The position numbers and the translations under genes are program-made. Below are positions 16,714 through 28,095 of a stretch of DNA of 64,000 nucleotides, piece by piece. The stretch is from Geodermatophilus sp. YIM 151500 (GTDB taxonomy: Bacteria; Actinomycetota; Actinomycetes; Mycobacteriales; Geodermatophilaceae), in the NCBI RefSeq assembly GCF_025716945.1, contig NZ_JAOVZT010000005.1, positions 124,001 to 188,000 on the forward strand, given 5' to 3'. The stretch's first letter is position 1. Each line of letters begins with the position of its first letter. The notes beneath the pieces were generated by a model. The model did not search any database. It was not told the DNA's origin and saw only the letters and a list, made by a program, of their open reading frames with translations.

Positions 16714-17592
16714 GTGGCGTCGTCGGGGGGGCCGGCCGGCCGGGGCGGTACGGCGTTCGTCCTCGGCGGCGGGGGACTGCTCGGCGCGGCCGAGGTCGGG
16801 ATGTTGCGGGCCCTGTTCGAGCACGGGATCCGCCCGGATCTGGTCGTGGGCACGTCGGTGGGCGCGATCAACGGTGCGTTCGTCGCTGCCGATCCCGCGC
16901 CGAGCGCGGTCGACCGGTTGCGCGGGGTGTGGGAGGAGCTGGCGTCCACGGGGATCTTCGCCGGGTCCGTGCTGGGCCGGGTGCGCACCTTGGCGCGCAC
17001 CCGCACCCACCTGCACCCGCGGGAACCACTGAGGGACCTGCTGACGGCACACCTGCCGGTGCGGACGTTCGCCGAGCTGCAGGTCCCGTTCCAGTGCGTC
17101 GCGGCCAGCATCGAGCGGGCCGCGGAGCAGTGGTTCACCGAGGGCCCGCTGATCGAGGCGGTGCTCGCCTCCTGCGCGGTCCCCGGGCTGCTGCCGCCGG
17201 TCGAGCTCGACGGCGAGCACTACCTGGACGGGGGGCTGGTGCACAGCATCCCGATCGGCCGGGCGGTGGCCCTCGGTGCCGACACGATCTACGTGCTGCA
17301 CGTCGGGCGGATCGACCGTCCGCTGCGCCCGCCGGCCCGGCCGTGGGAGGTCGCCCAGGTCGCCTTCGAGGTCGCCCGTCGGCACCGGGTCGCCGCCGAC
17401 CTGGCCGCGCTGCCACCGGACGTCACGGTGCACGTGCTGCCCTCGGGCGAGGCGGCCCCGCCCGCGGCCGGCGACCTGCGGGACCTGCGCTACCGCGACT
17501 TCTCCGGCGTGCCCGACCGGATCGAGCGGGCGTACGGCGCGGTCCGCGGCTACCTGCAGCGGACCGGCCGGTCCGGGGAAGGACCGGCCTGA
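16714..17592 (+). CDS. Patatin-like phospholipase
   Basis: The 292-residue protein has the full patatin signature. The oxyanion glycine loop is VLGGGGLLGAAEVGML (16-31), the nucleophile Ser48 lies in GTSVGAINGAF, and the catalytic Asp172 lies in YLDGGLVHSIPIG. These enzymes use a Ser-Asp dyad to release fatty acids from lipids. The protein has no signal peptide or membrane span, so it is cytosolic or membrane-peripheral. I chose the GTG at 16714, where the recognisable domain begins; the open frame further upstream covers ligase-pseudogene DNA and looks non-coding. The acyltransferase gene starts 1 bp after its stop, so the two are probably a deacylation-reacylation pair in lipid turnover. 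Confidence 0.88.
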   Translation: MASSGGPAGRGGTAFVLGGGGLLGAAEVGMLRALFEHGIRPDLVVGTSVGAINGAFVAADPAPSAVDRLRGVWEELASTGIFAGSVLGRVRTLARTRTHLHPREPLRDLLTAHLPVRTFAELQVPFQCVAASIERAAEQWFTEGPLIEAVLASCAVPGLLPPVELDGEHYLDGGLVHSIPIGRAVALGADTIYVLHVGRIDRPLRPPARPWEVAQVAFEVARRHRVAADLAALPPDVTVHVLPSGEAAPPAAGDLRDLRYRDFSGVPDRIERAYGAVRGYLQRTGRSGEGPA

Positions 17593-17593
17593 C

Positions 17594-18700
17594 GTGCTGC
17601 CCCCGCGCCGCGTGCGACGCTTCGCCGCCCCGCTGCTCGTCGGTGCCCTGGTGGCCGCGGTCGTGTCGCTGCCCCTGCTCGTCGTGGTCGCGGTGATCGT
17701 CTCGATCTGGTTGCCGGGACGCTGGTACGCGCTGCGGCTGCTGTGCTTCGCCCTGGTGTACCTGGCGCTGCAACTGGTGGGGCTCGTGGTCGCCGCGGTG
17801 CTGTGGGCGCTCAGCGGCCTCGGTCGCCGGGTGTCCGAGCCGGCGTACCGCGCGGCGCACTACACCGTGCTGCGCCTGCTGCTGGACGTGCTCGTGCGCG
17901 TGGCGCAGCGGCTGTTCGCGCTGCGGCTGGTCACCGACGGCACGTCCTGGTCACCTCTGGACGACGGGCAGCCCGGCTCGACCAACGCGATGGTGGTGCT
18001 CTCCCGGCACGCCGGTCCGGGCGACTCGGCCATCCTCGTGCACACGCTGATGAACCGGGACCACCTGCGCCGGCCGCGGATCGTCCTCAAGGACGTGCTG
18101 CAGCTGGATCCGTTGATCGACGTGTACCTCAACCGGTTGCCCAACCACTTCGTGTCGGCCGGTGCGGGGGACGGCGCCGTGGCGGCGATCGCCGACCTGG
18201 CCCAGGGTCTGGGTGAGGAGGACGCGCTGCTCATCTTCCCCGAGGGGGCGAACTTCACCGTGCAGCGCCGATCGCGGGCCATCGAGCGACTGCGCGACCG
18301 GGGGCTGGCGTCCGCCGTCCGCCGGGCCGAGGCGATGCGGCACCTGCTGCCGCCGCGTCCGGCCGGGGTGACGGCGGCGCTGCGCGCAGCCCCGCACGCC
18401 GACGTCGTCTTCGTCGCGCACACCGGGCTGGAACACCTGGACACGGTGCGGGACCTGTGGCGGAGCCTCCCGATGGACAAGACCCTGCACCTGCGCTGGT
18501 GGTTCGTCCCCGCCGCGGACGTGCCGCGCGACGAGACCGAGCAGACCGACTGGCTCTACCACTGGTGGGAGACCATCGACGACTGGATCAGCACCACGCG
18601 GCAACGGGAGTCGGGCGAGGGCGGGGACGAGCGACCGGCGGAGCGTCGGGTCGGCAGGGGCCGGCCGGCCCGCCGCCGGACGCGGTGGCGCCGCACCTGA
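17594..18700 (+). CDS. 1-acylglycerol-3-phosphate acyltransferase-like (PlsC family) membrane protein
   Basis: The 368-residue protein starts with two or three membrane spans (about 12-38 and 45-73). It then has the acyltransferase HX4D motif as SRHAGPGDS (His139, Asp144) and the substrate-binding box IFPEGANFT (about 214-222). The family transfers acyl groups to lysophosphatidate or related lysolipids. The GTG start at 17594 lies one base after the patatin stop and has GGGGAAGGA upstream. The protein is longer than minimal PlsC because of the N-terminal membrane part and an Arg-rich C-terminal tail. With the patatin it suggests a phospholipid remodelling operon. Confidence 0.85.
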   Translation: MLPPRRVRRFAAPLLVGALVAAVVSLPLLVVVAVIVSIWLPGRWYALRLLCFALVYLALQLVGLVVAAVLWALSGLGRRVSEPAYRAAHYTVLRLLLDVLVRVAQRLFALRLVTDGTSWSPLDDGQPGSTNAMVVLSRHAGPGDSAILVHTLMNRDHLRRPRIVLKDVLQLDPLIDVYLNRLPNHFVSAGAGDGAVAAIADLAQGLGEEDALLIFPEGANFTVQRRSRAIERLRDRGLASAVRRAEAMRHLLPPRPAGVTAALRAAPHADVVFVAHTGLEHLDTVRDLWRSLPMDKTLHLRWWFVPAADVPRDETEQTDWLYHWWETIDDWISTTRQRESGEGGDERPAERRVGRGRPARRRTRWRRT

Positions 18701-18727
18701 CCGCCCCGCGACCTGCGGCGGTCAGGT
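18695..18727. terminator. Hairpin between convergent genes, containing both stop codons
   Basis: ACCTGACCGCC (18695-18705) pairs perfectly with GGCGGTCAGGT (18717-18727) across an 11-nt loop. The arms contain the stop codon of the acyltransferase gene and, on the other strand, that of the next gene. No U-tract follows, as is common in GC-rich actinobacteria, so a bidirectional intrinsic terminator is likely but unproven. Confidence 0.6.
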
Positions 18728-19090
18728 CGGTCCGGGGCCGGGGTCACCGCCCGGCGGCGTCGGCTCCGGTCGGGCCTCGCGCTCGTTCTCGGGCCGCGCT
18801 CCCGGGGTCTGCTTGTCCAGGCGCTCGAGGCGCTGGCGGATCGCCGCGACGTTGAGCGCCAGGTCCTCGAGCGCCTCGACGGCGCGCGTCGCGAGGGCGG
18901 ACGTGAGGTGCTCGACCTGCCGCTCCGAGCCGGGTCCGCGGCCGCCCTGGGTGGTCCCGGAGCGCTCCTGCCAACGGCGCGTCGCCTCCCCCCACGGCTC
19001 GTCCTCGCGGCGCGGGTCGCCGAACAGCTCGCGCAGCATCCGCTGCGCCAGCTCGAGGAACTCGCCCGGGTCCGGCCGGTTGGTCGCCAT
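18722..19090 (-). CDS. Small hypothetical helical protein
   Basis: This 122-residue protein begins with a helix (PGEFLELAQRMLRELFGD, 8-25). A loop follows, and then a long amphipathic heptad-like helix (LTSALATRAVEALEDLALNV then AAIRQRLERLDKQ, about 70-102) that could form a coiled coil. It ends in a Pro/Glu/Gly-rich disordered tail. No signal peptide or membrane span is present. The ATG at 19090 follows GAGAGGGGA. I do not recognise the family; a coiled-coil adaptor or granule-associated protein would suit the shape. It converges on the acyltransferase gene. Confidence 0.65.
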   Translation of the reverse strand: MATNRPDPGEFLELAQRMLRELFGDPRREDEPWGEATRRWQERSGTTQGGRGPGSERQVEHLTSALATRAVEALEDLALNVAAIRQRLERLDKQTPGARPENEREARPEPTPPGGDPGPGPT

Positions 19091-19374
19091 CCGGTCCCCT
19101 CTCGACAGGTGTGGGCCCGTGGCCCGGACCGGGGGACGTCCGGTCCGCGACCGCACGACCAATCTACGACCCACGGAGCGCCCCAGCAGGCGGAACGGCC
19201 GACCAGGCCCGGGTGTGGCGGGGAATCCGCTCCTCCACTGCCTCGCTCGCCCGTCGCGGCCGGATCGACGCCGCCCGGCCCTTCCGGCGCGGGCGGGTGG
19301 GGGCCAGGATCGGCGACGGCGCTGACGCGGGACCGCAGCGACCTGCCGCACAGGACCTGACCCTGGAGGCGAAC

Positions 19375-19554
19375 GTGGCCAGCTACACCGCCACCGCGAT
19401 CTGCGAGGGCGACCACTGGGTGATCGACGTCCCGGGTGTCGGGACCACCGAGGCCGGCAGCGTCGACGACGTCCACGAGATGGCCGTCGACCTCGTCGTC
19501 GCCATGACGCACGTCGCGGCCGAGGACGTGCGGGTCGACGTCCGCATCGTCTGA
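19375..19554 (+). CDS. HicB-like small protein (orphan antitoxin-type fold)
   Basis: This 59-residue protein reads SYTATAICEGDHWVIDVPGV then GTTEAGSVDDVHEMAVDLVV, the beta-beta-alpha pattern of the HicB/UPF0150 antitoxin domain, in which a short strand pair with a WxxxxP-type turn is followed by one helix. The GTG start at 19375 has GGAGG 5 nt upstream. No HicA toxin gene is next to it, and the C-terminal DNA-binding part of full HicB is missing. It may be a stand-alone regulator instead of a toxin-antitoxin component. The glutamate-cysteine ligase gene converges on it with a 28-bp gap. Confidence 0.65.
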   Translation: MASYTATAICEGDHWVIDVPGVGTTEAGSVDDVHEMAVDLVVAMTHVAAEDVRVDVRIV

Positions 19555-19582
19555 CCCGGTCGGCGCGCTCGGCCGGGGCGGG

Positions 19583-21064
19583 TCAACCCGTCGGCCAGGT
19601 GTGCACGGGTTCGTTGCTGTGCATGTGCTCGATGTAGCGCCGCAGCATCTCCCGCAGCGAGTCGCGGCGGTCCAGCGGCTGCTGCTCGTCGTCGATGCGG
19701 TGGAACGTCTCGGCCTGCCACTCCGCTCCGTTGCGGTAGGTGGTGCAGCGCCGCTCGATCACGCCGAGCAGGTGGTCGCTGACGGCGGTGTCGACGTCCC
19801 AGGCGGCGAGGCCCTCCTGGGCGATCGGCAGCAGCCGCCGGAGGACCAGCTCGGTGGCCGGAACGGTGCCGAGACCCGGCCAGTAGAGCTGGGCGTTGAT
19901 GCCGTGCCGGGCGGCCTGGAAGAAGTTGTCCTCCGCGGTGGAGAACGACATCCGCGACCACAGCGGCCGCTCCTGGGCGGCGAGCACGCGCAGCAGGCCG
20001 AAGTAGAAGGCGCCGTTGGCGAGCACGTCGACGACGGTGGGTCCCGCGGGCAGGACCCGGTTCTCGACCCGCAGGTGCGGTCTGCCCCGGTGGATGTCGT
20101 ACACCGGCCGGTTCCAGCGGTAGATGGTGCCGTTGTGCATCCGCAGCTCGGGGAGCCGGGGGACGTCTCCGCGGGCCAGCACCTCCGCGGGGTCCTCGTC
20201 GTCGCAGACCGGCAGCAGGGCGGGGAAGTAGGTGACGTTCTCCTCGAAGTGGTCGAAGACGGAGGTGATCCAGCGCTCGCCGAACCAGACCCGGGGGCGG
20301 ACGCCCTGCGCCTTGAGCTCCTCCGGCCGGGTGTCGGTGGCCTGTTCGAACAGCGCGATCCGGGTCTCCCGCCACAGCTCCTTGCCGAACAGGAACGGTG
20401 AGTTGGCGCCGAGGGCGACCTGGACGCCGGCGATGCACTGCGCGGCGTTCCAGGTGGCCGCGTAGTCCTGCGGGCTGACCTGCAGGTGGAACTGGACGCT
20501 GGTGCAGGCCGCCTCCGGCGCGATCGTGTCCGCGCGCATGGAGAGCCGCTCGGTGCCGTCGATCTCGATGTGCAGGTCCTCGCCGCGGGCGGCGAAGATC
20601 TGCTCGTTGAGCAGCGCGTACCGCGCGTCGGCGGTGAGCGACGCGCCGGTGAGGTGGGCCGGTGCCAGCGTGGGCAGGGTGCCGATCATCACCAGGTGCG
20701 CCCCGACGGCCCGGGCCCGCTCGTCGGCGTCGTTGAGGCTCGCGCGCAAGGCGGCCTCGAGGTCCGTGGCGGCCGCCCCGGCGAGGGACCCGGGACGCAC
20801 GTTGAGCTCGATGTTGAACTGGCCCAGCTCGGCCTGGAAGACCTCGTTCGCGATGGCGGCGAGGACCTCCTCGTTCCGCATCGCCGGCTCGGCGTCGTCG
20901 TCGACGAGGTTGAGCTCGATCTCCATGCCGGTGAGCGGCCGTTCGAAGTCGAACGTCGACTCGGTCAGCATCCGGCCGAAGACGTCGAGCGTGCGCCGCA
21001 GCTTGTCCCGGTAGCGCTGCCGGTCCGCGCGCGAGAAGGCCCGAGCCGCGACCCGTTCGCCCAC
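19583..21064 (-). CDS. Glutamate-cysteine ligase family (GCS2-type carboxylate-amine ligase)
   Basis: This 493-residue enzyme has the GCS2 fold signatures: GMEIELNLVD (46-55, metal and glutamate binding), FNIELNVRP (about 84-92), the SVQFHLQVSP strand, and RVENRVLPAGPT near 330. The family forms an ATP-dependent amide bond between a carboxylate (usually the gamma-carboxyl of glutamate) and an amine such as cysteine. Actinobacteria make mycothiol instead of glutathione, so the product may be gamma-glutamylcysteine (as in ergothioneine EgtA) or another amide. Substrate is uncertain. The GTG start at 21064 has GGGGAGG 6 nt upstream. A scrambled partial copy lies at 16009-16455. No other pathway gene is adjacent. 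Confidence 0.85.
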   Translation of the reverse strand: MGERVAARAFSRADRQRYRDKLRRTLDVFGRMLTESTFDFERPLTGMEIELNLVDDDAEPAMRNEEVLAAIANEVFQAELGQFNIELNVRPGSLAGAAATDLEAALRASLNDADERARAVGAHLVMIGTLPTLAPAHLTGASLTADARYALLNEQIFAARGEDLHIEIDGTERLSMRADTIAPEAACTSVQFHLQVSPQDYAATWNAAQCIAGVQVALGANSPFLFGKELWRETRIALFEQATDTRPEELKAQGVRPRVWFGERWITSVFDHFEENVTYFPALLPVCDDEDPAEVLARGDVPRLPELRMHNGTIYRWNRPVYDIHRGRPHLRVENRVLPAGPTVVDVLANGAFYFGLLRVLAAQERPLWSRMSFSTAEDNFFQAARHGINAQLYWPGLGTVPATELVLRRLLPIAQEGLAAWDVDTAVSDHLLGVIERRCTTYRNGAEWQAETFHRIDDEQQPLDRRDSLREMLRRYIEHMHSNEPVHTWPTG

Positions 21065-21185
21065 GGCGGACCTCCCCTCGCTGCCGATCCGCTGAGAGTC
21101 GCACAGAACCCGCCGCCGCGCGTCGTCCGCGCGCCACCGCCCCGCGGGAACTCCCCGCGGGGCGGTCGCGTGCGCCCGGCTGCGG

Positions 21186-22598
21186 TTACCGCTGCTCCGC
21201 CGCGGGCACCAGCCGCGCGGCCGGCTCGACCGCGGGCGGCGGAGCCGCCGCGCGGCGCCGGGCCAGGGCGGCCCTGCTCTCCGCCGTCGGCACGAGCAGC
21301 GTGAGCAGGCTCCCGACGACGGCCAACGCGGTCAGCACGTAGAAGATCGAGTTGAGGGCGATGCCGGACGCCACGAGCAGGCCGCCGATGAGGGGACCGC
21401 CGATGCCGCCGAGCCGCCCGAAGCCCGCGCACCAGGCCACGCCCGCGCTGCGCACGTTCGTGCGGTAGTAGGTGGCGACGAAGCCGTAGATGAGGATCTG
21501 CGTCCCGCTGGTACCCAGGCCCACGACCGCCACGAAGGCCAGGAGGACGCCGAGCGGCAGGCTGACGGTCAGCAGCGCGATCGCCGCGGCGCCCAGCACG
21601 AACGACGCCGCGACCACGGGCTTGGGCCCGAACCGGTCGGCGACGCGGGACGCGGCCAGCGCGCCCAGCACCGCGCCGCCGTTGAGCACCAGCAGGAACG
21701 CCAGCGACCCGTTGGTGGAGAACCCGGCCCGCCCCATCAGCTCGGGCAGCCACGTGTTGAGGGCGTAGACCAGCAGCAGGCCCGTGGCGCTGAGCAGGCC
21801 GAGCAGGATCGTCGGCAGCAGGTAGACCCGGGAGGCCAGCCCGGCGAAGCCCGCCCGGCCCCCGGCGACCGGGTCGACGGTCGCCGGGCCCCCGGTCACG
21901 GCCGCGGTCGGGTGCTCGACCGGGGCCTCGGCCAGCTCCACGCCGGTCCGCGCCGCGACCGCCCGCGCCTCGTCGAGCCGGCCGCGCGAGGCCAGCCAGG
22001 CCGGCGATTCGGGCATCTTGGCGATGGCGAGGGGCAGCAGGGTCACCATGGGGAGGGCGCCGATCCAGAACATGCCCCGCCAGCCGATCGCGTCCAGCAG
22101 CAGGATGGCCAGCAGCGCGGCGAGCAGGCTGCCCAGCGGCACACCCGAGTAGGTGATCGCGTTGGCGAGGTTCTTCTTCCCGCGCGGGGCGAACTCGGCC
22201 ACCAGCGCACCGGTGGTGGCGACCAGCGCGCCGACCCCGATCCCGGTGACGAAGCGGAGCAGCCCGAACGCGGTCGTGGTCGTGGCGAGCGCGGTGAGCG
22301 CCATGCCGACGGAGAACCACGCGTACGCGGTGAGCATGACCTTCCGGCGGCCGATGACGTCCGCGACGCTGCCGGCCAGCAGGGCGCCGACGAGCACACC
22401 GACGAGGGCGTAGCTGCCGAGAGCCCCGGCCACGGCCGGGGTGAGCGCACCGATCTGCTGCGGGTCGCGCAGGAAGAGGGGGACGACGGTGCCGTAGACG
22501 ACCAGGTCGTAGCCGTCGAACACGAGGCCCACCGTGGCCAGCGAGACGATCCAGGCGACGGACCTGCGGCGCAGCGCGTCCTGTCGGGTTGATGCCAC
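21186..22598 (-). CDS. AAHS-family aromatic acid:H+ symporter (MFS)
   Basis: The 470-residue protein has 12 predicted spans and the markers of the aromatic-acid symporter group: FDGYDLVVYGTVVP in the first span (the DGYD motif), GRRKVMLTAY between spans 2 and 3, and WRGMFWIGALP. Members import benzoate, 4-hydroxybenzoate or protocatechuate with a proton. GTG at 22598 is preceded by GAGGAGAAG; an in-frame ATG further upstream at 22679 has no ribosome site. It lies 247 bp downstream of catA on the same strand and is close in sequence to the transporter at 35558, indicating a duplicated carrier. Inner membrane; substrate probably benzoate or a related acid. Confidence 0.88.
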   Translation of the reverse strand: MASTRQDALRRRSVAWIVSLATVGLVFDGYDLVVYGTVVPLFLRDPQQIGALTPAVAGALGSYALVGVLVGALLAGSVADVIGRRKVMLTAYAWFSVGMALTALATTTTAFGLLRFVTGIGVGALVATTGALVAEFAPRGKKNLANAITYSGVPLGSLLAALLAILLLDAIGWRGMFWIGALPMVTLLPLAIAKMPESPAWLASRGRLDEARAVAARTGVELAEAPVEHPTAAVTGGPATVDPVAGGRAGFAGLASRVYLLPTILLGLLSATGLLLVYALNTWLPELMGRAGFSTNGSLAFLLVLNGGAVLGALAASRVADRFGPKPVVAASFVLGAAAIALLTVSLPLGVLLAFVAVVGLGTSGTQILIYGFVATYYRTNVRSAGVAWCAGFGRLGGIGGPLIGGLLVASGIALNSIFYVLTALAVVGSLLTLLVPTAESRAALARRRAAAPPPAVEPAARLVPAAEQR

Positions 22599-22845
22599 TG
22601 CTCTTCTCCTCGGGAGTTGGCGCTGCCACGGCCGGCGGCCGTGCCAGGGCAGGGGACACCCGGCGAGCGACGTCGCCACGGGTGGGGGAGGGGGACGCGC
22701 CGGGCGGAGTTGTCGGACGCCGGGCGGTCGGGTGGTGCAGCGGTGCGGTTCGTGCGGGTGATGCGGTCAGCGGTTCGTGCGGTCGTCGTGGTTCAGTGCG
22801 AGGACGCGTCACCTGCAGCGGGGGCGTCCGGCACGGGGAGCCGGC

Positions 22846-24924
<2,079 letters not shown>

Positions 24925-24928
<4 letters not shown>

Positions 24929-25869
24929 CGGGTGCCTCCCAGCGGTGCTGTGTCCGGTGCGGTCGGGGCGGGGGACCCCTCGCCGGGCACGAGGAAGCCG
25001 TTGGCATCCAGCGCGTCGAGCAGCCGGGCGAGGGCGGGGGAGCGGTCCTCGCGGCGCCATGCCAGGGCCAGGTCGACGAACACGTCGTCGGCGAGGGGCA
25101 CGAAGCGGACCCCGTCGACGCGCAGGGCCAGCACGGACTCGGGCAGCAGGGCCACCCCCAGCCCGGCCGCGACCAGCGTGAGCACGATCGAGGTCTCGGC
25201 GGCCTGGTGGGTGCGCCGGGGCAGGAAGCCCTCGGCGAGGCAGGCCTGGATGACGACGGTGTTCACGACGGAGCCCTCGGCGCCGTAGACGACGAAGTCC
25301 TCGTCCCGGAGGTCGGTCAGCCCGACCGGCTCCTCACCGGCGAGCCGATGGCCGCCCGGCGCGACGAGGACCAGCCGCTCCCGGGTGATCAGCCGGGACG
25401 ACAGCCCCGTCCGGCGCAGCGGTGGACGCAGCACGGCCAGGTCGATGCGGTCCTCCTCGAGGGCTGCCTCCTGCGCCGGCGTGAGCAGGTCGGGGTGGAA
25501 GCGCAGCACGAGGCCCGGAACCTCCCGGGCGGCGATCCGGGCCAGGCGGGGCAGCTGGCGGAGCGCCGCCAGCCCGGTCGTCCCGACGCGGAGCAGACCG
25601 CTGCTGCCGGCGCCGATCAGCCCGACCCGGGTCCGCGCGGCCTCGATCGAGTCGAGGATGCGCTCGGCGTCCTGCAGGAGGGCCTCGCCGGCGGCGGTGA
25701 GCTCGACCCGCCGCGTCGTCCGGGTGAACAGGGTGACCCCGAGCTGGTTCTCCAGCTGTCGGATGGCCTGGGACAGCGGGGACTGGGCCATGTGCAGACG
25801 CTCGGCCGCCCGACCGAAGTGACGGGTCCGGGCCACGGTGACGAAGTAGTGCAGTTGGCGGATCTCCAC
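24925..25869 (-). CDS. catR: LysR-type regulator of the catechol genes
   Basis: The 314-residue protein has the LysR N-terminal winged helix (IRQLHYFVTVARTRHFGRAA, then LHMAQSPLSQAIRQLENQLG as recognition helix) and a periplasmic-binding-like effector domain (DLAVLRPPLRRTG and TLVAAGLGVALLPES). CatR and BenM relatives sense muconate or benzoate and activate cat and ben genes. The GTG at 25869 has GGGAGG 4 nt upstream; ATG at 25881 is an alternative. It is divergent from benA with about 245 bp between, and its stop overlaps the catB start. The gene order strongly supports a CatR/BenM role; the inducer is inferred. Confidence 0.85.
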
Positions 25870-25987
25870 GTGCCCTCCCATCGCTCCATCGGGCTCTCTC
25901 AGGCGGACACTCGTGCTCCGCCTGCCGTGTGATTCGCCCAACATAGGGGCGCCACCGTGTATGTACAAAGACTCTGTTTCGACGCTC

Positions 25988-26006
25988 TGAGATGTAGAGC
26001 ATCTCA
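25988..26006. promoter_or_regulatory. Palindromic candidate operator in the catR-benA region
   Basis: TGAGATG and CATCTCA form a perfect 7-bp inverted repeat with 5 bp between. It lies upstream of a possible benA -10 (TAGGCA, 26026-26031), about where a LysR activator would sit next to the -35 position. CatR binding is inference. Confidence 0.55.
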
Positions 26007-26113
26007 ATGACACCCTGGTCAGGACTAGGCACATTGCTGACGCGAACGTGATGCGCGCCACTCAGAGTGGGTGGAGCGCACTCGAACCACCATCGCCGAA
26101 CCGGAGGTCCGCC

Positions 26114-27490
26114 ATGGCAGTCGACGCCACCCAGCTCCGCAGCGTCCTCGCCGACGCCGTCATCGACGACCCCGAGGCCGGGATCTACCGCGCCAACCGT
26201 CGGATCTTCACCGACGAGGAGATCTTCGAGCTGGAGATGACCCACATCTTCGAGGGCAACTGGGTCTACCTGGCGCACGAGAGCCAGATCCCGAACCCGG
26301 GTGACTACTTCACCACCTACATCGGCCGCCAGCCGGTCGTCATCACGCGGGGCAAGGACGGTGAGCTGCACTGCCTGATCAATGCCTGCGCGCACCGCGG
26401 CTCGATGCTCTGCCGCCGCAAGACCGACAACCGGATGACGCTGACCTGCCCGTTCCACGGCTGGACGTTCCGGAACGACGGCAAGCTGCTCAAGGTCAAG
26501 GACCCGGACGGTGCCGGCTACCCGGAGAGCTTCGCCAAGGACGGCTCCCACGACCTGGTCAAGGTCGCGCGGTTCGACAGCTACCGCGGATTCCTGTTCG
26601 GCAGCGTCAACCCGGACGTGAGCACGCTCACCGAGCACCTCGGTGACACGACCAAGGTCATCGACATGCTGGTCGACCAGTCGCCGGAGGGGTTGGAGGT
26701 GCTGCGTGGCTCGTCCACCTACACCTACGACGGCAACTGGAAGGTCCAGGCCGAGAACGGTGCCGACGGCTACCACGTCAGCGCGACCCACTGGAACTAC
26801 GCGGCCACGACCTCGCGGCGCAGCACCGGCGAGTCGAAGAACACCACCAAGGCGTTGGACGCCGGCGGCTGGGGCAAGTCCGGTGGCGGCTACTGGTCCT
26901 ACCCCAACGGGCACCTGTGCCTGTGGACGTGGGCGGCCAACCCGCAGGACCGGCCGCTGTGGGACCGCATGGACGAGCTCAAGGCCCAGTTCGGCGACGC
27001 CAAGGGCGAGTTCATGGTCAAGGGCTCCCGCAACCTGTGCCTGTACCCGAACGTCTACCTGATGGACCAGTTCAGCACCCAGATCCGGCACTTCCGGCCG
27101 ATCTCGCCCGAGCAGACCGAGGTCACCATCTACTGCATCGCCCCCAAGGGCGAGAGCGCCGAAGCCCGGGAGCACCGGATCCGCCAGTACGAGGACTTCT
27201 TCAACGCCTCGGGCATGGCCACCCCGGACGACCTGGAGGAGTTCCGCTCCTGCCAGCTCACCTTCCGGGCGACCGCAGCCCCGTGGAACGACATGAGCCG
27301 CGGTGCCGAGCACTGGCTCAACGGGCCGGACCCGGTCGCCGCAGCCCTCGGCATGGACGACGTCATCTCCGCGGGGCAGCGCAACGAGGACGAGGGGCTG
27401 TACCCGATCCAGCACGGCTACTGGTTGCAGACCATGCGCGCCGCAGTCGAGAAGCAGACCGCCGCGACCACGAAGGGCACAGACCGATGA
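26114..27490 (+). CDS. benA: Benzoate 1,2-dioxygenase, large (alpha) subunit
   Basis: This 458-residue Rieske oxygenase subunit adds O2 to benzoate, giving the 1,2-cis-dihydrodiol carboxylate. The Rieske cluster ligands are Cys92, His94 (CAHRG) and Cys112, His115 (CPFHGW). The mononuclear iron is bound by His221 and His226 ([11 protein letters not shown]), with the bridging Asp218 between centres. The final Fe-ligand Asp is expected further on. The ATG at 26114 has GGAGG 7 nt upstream. The benB gene overlaps its stop by ATGA. The neighbourhood (benB, benC/D fusion, cat genes, benE) confirms benzoate; toluate is the main alternative substrate. Confidence 0.94.
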   Translation: MAVDATQLRSVLADAVIDDPEAGIYRANRRIFTDEEIFELEMTHIFEGNWVYLAHESQIPNPGDYFTTYIGRQPVVITRGKDGELHCLINACAHRGSMLCRRKTDNRMTLTCPFHGWTFRNDGKLLKVKDPDGAGYPESFAKDGSHDLVKVARFDSYRGFLFGSVNPDVSTLTEHLGDTTKVIDMLVDQSPEGLEVLRGSSTYTYDGNWKVQAENGADGYHVSATHWNYAATTSRRSTGESKNTTKALDAGGWGKSGGGYWSYPNGHLCLWTWAANPQDRPLWDRMDELKAQFGDAKGEFMVKGSRNLCLYPNVYLMDQFSTQIRHFRPISPEQTEVTIYCIAPKGESAEAREHRIRQYEDFFNASGMATPDDLEEFRSCQLTFRATAAPWNDMSRGAEHWLNGPDPVAAALGMDDVISAGQRNEDEGLYPIQHGYWLQTMRAAVEKQTAATTKGTDR

Positions 27491-28032
27491 CCACGACGCA
27501 GAACCCCCTGAACACGGTTGCCGAGGCGCCCGCCGGCGGGAAGCTCATCACCCAAAACATGATCGAGCAGTTCCTCTACCGTGAGGCCCGCTACCTCGAC
27601 GACCGCGAGTTCGAGAAGTGGCTGGAGTGCTACGCCGACGACGTCGTCTTCTGGATGCCGTCGTGGGCCGACGACGACCGGCTCACCGAGGACCCGCAGC
27701 GGGAGATGTCCCTCATCTACTACCCGAACAAGGGGGGCCTCGAGGACCGCGTCTTCCGGATCCGCACCGAGCGCTCGAGTGCGACGTCACTGCCCGAGCC
27801 GCGGACCAGCCACAACATCAGCAACGTGGAGGTCATCGAGCGCCGCGGCGACCTGGTCGACATCCGGTTCAACTGGCACACCATGTACTTCCGGTACAAG
27901 ACCGTCGACCCCTACTACGGGACCTCGTTCTACACGATCGACTTCTCGGGGCCCGCGCCGCTGATCCGGCGCAAGACCGTGGTGCTGAAGAACGACTACA
28001 TCCACCACGTCGTCGACGTCTACCACCTCTGA
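27487..28032 (+). CDS. benB: Benzoate 1,2-dioxygenase, small (beta) subunit
   Basis: The 181-residue protein has the cystatin-like cone fold of ring-hydroxylating dioxygenase beta subunits: [20 protein letters not shown] near the N-terminus, then [12 protein letters not shown], and late strands ending in [12 protein letters not shown]. It packs with BenA as an alpha3beta3 hexamer and has a structural role. The ATG at 27487 overlaps the benA stop (ATGA), implying coupled translation and a fixed subunit ratio. The reductase gene follows 63 bp downstream. Confidence 0.93.
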   Translation: MTTTQNPLNTVAEAPAGGKLITQNMIEQFLYREARYLDDREFEKWLECYADDVVFWMPSWADDDRLTEDPQREMSLIYYPNKGGLEDRVFRIRTERSSATSLPEPRTSHNISNVEVIERRGDLVDIRFNWHTMYFRYKTVDPYYGTSFYTIDFSGPAPLIRRKTVVLKNDYIHHVVDVYHL

Positions 28033-28095
28033 GCAGCGGCTCCTCCAGCCCGTTCCCCCGCAAGCTGCTGTTCCGCCGAGACGACGGAGATCTCC

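Noticed and set aside
19375-19554. A complete HicAB toxin-antitoxin system
   Set aside because: Only the small HicB-like domain is present; no HicA-like frame lies within a few hundred bases on either side.
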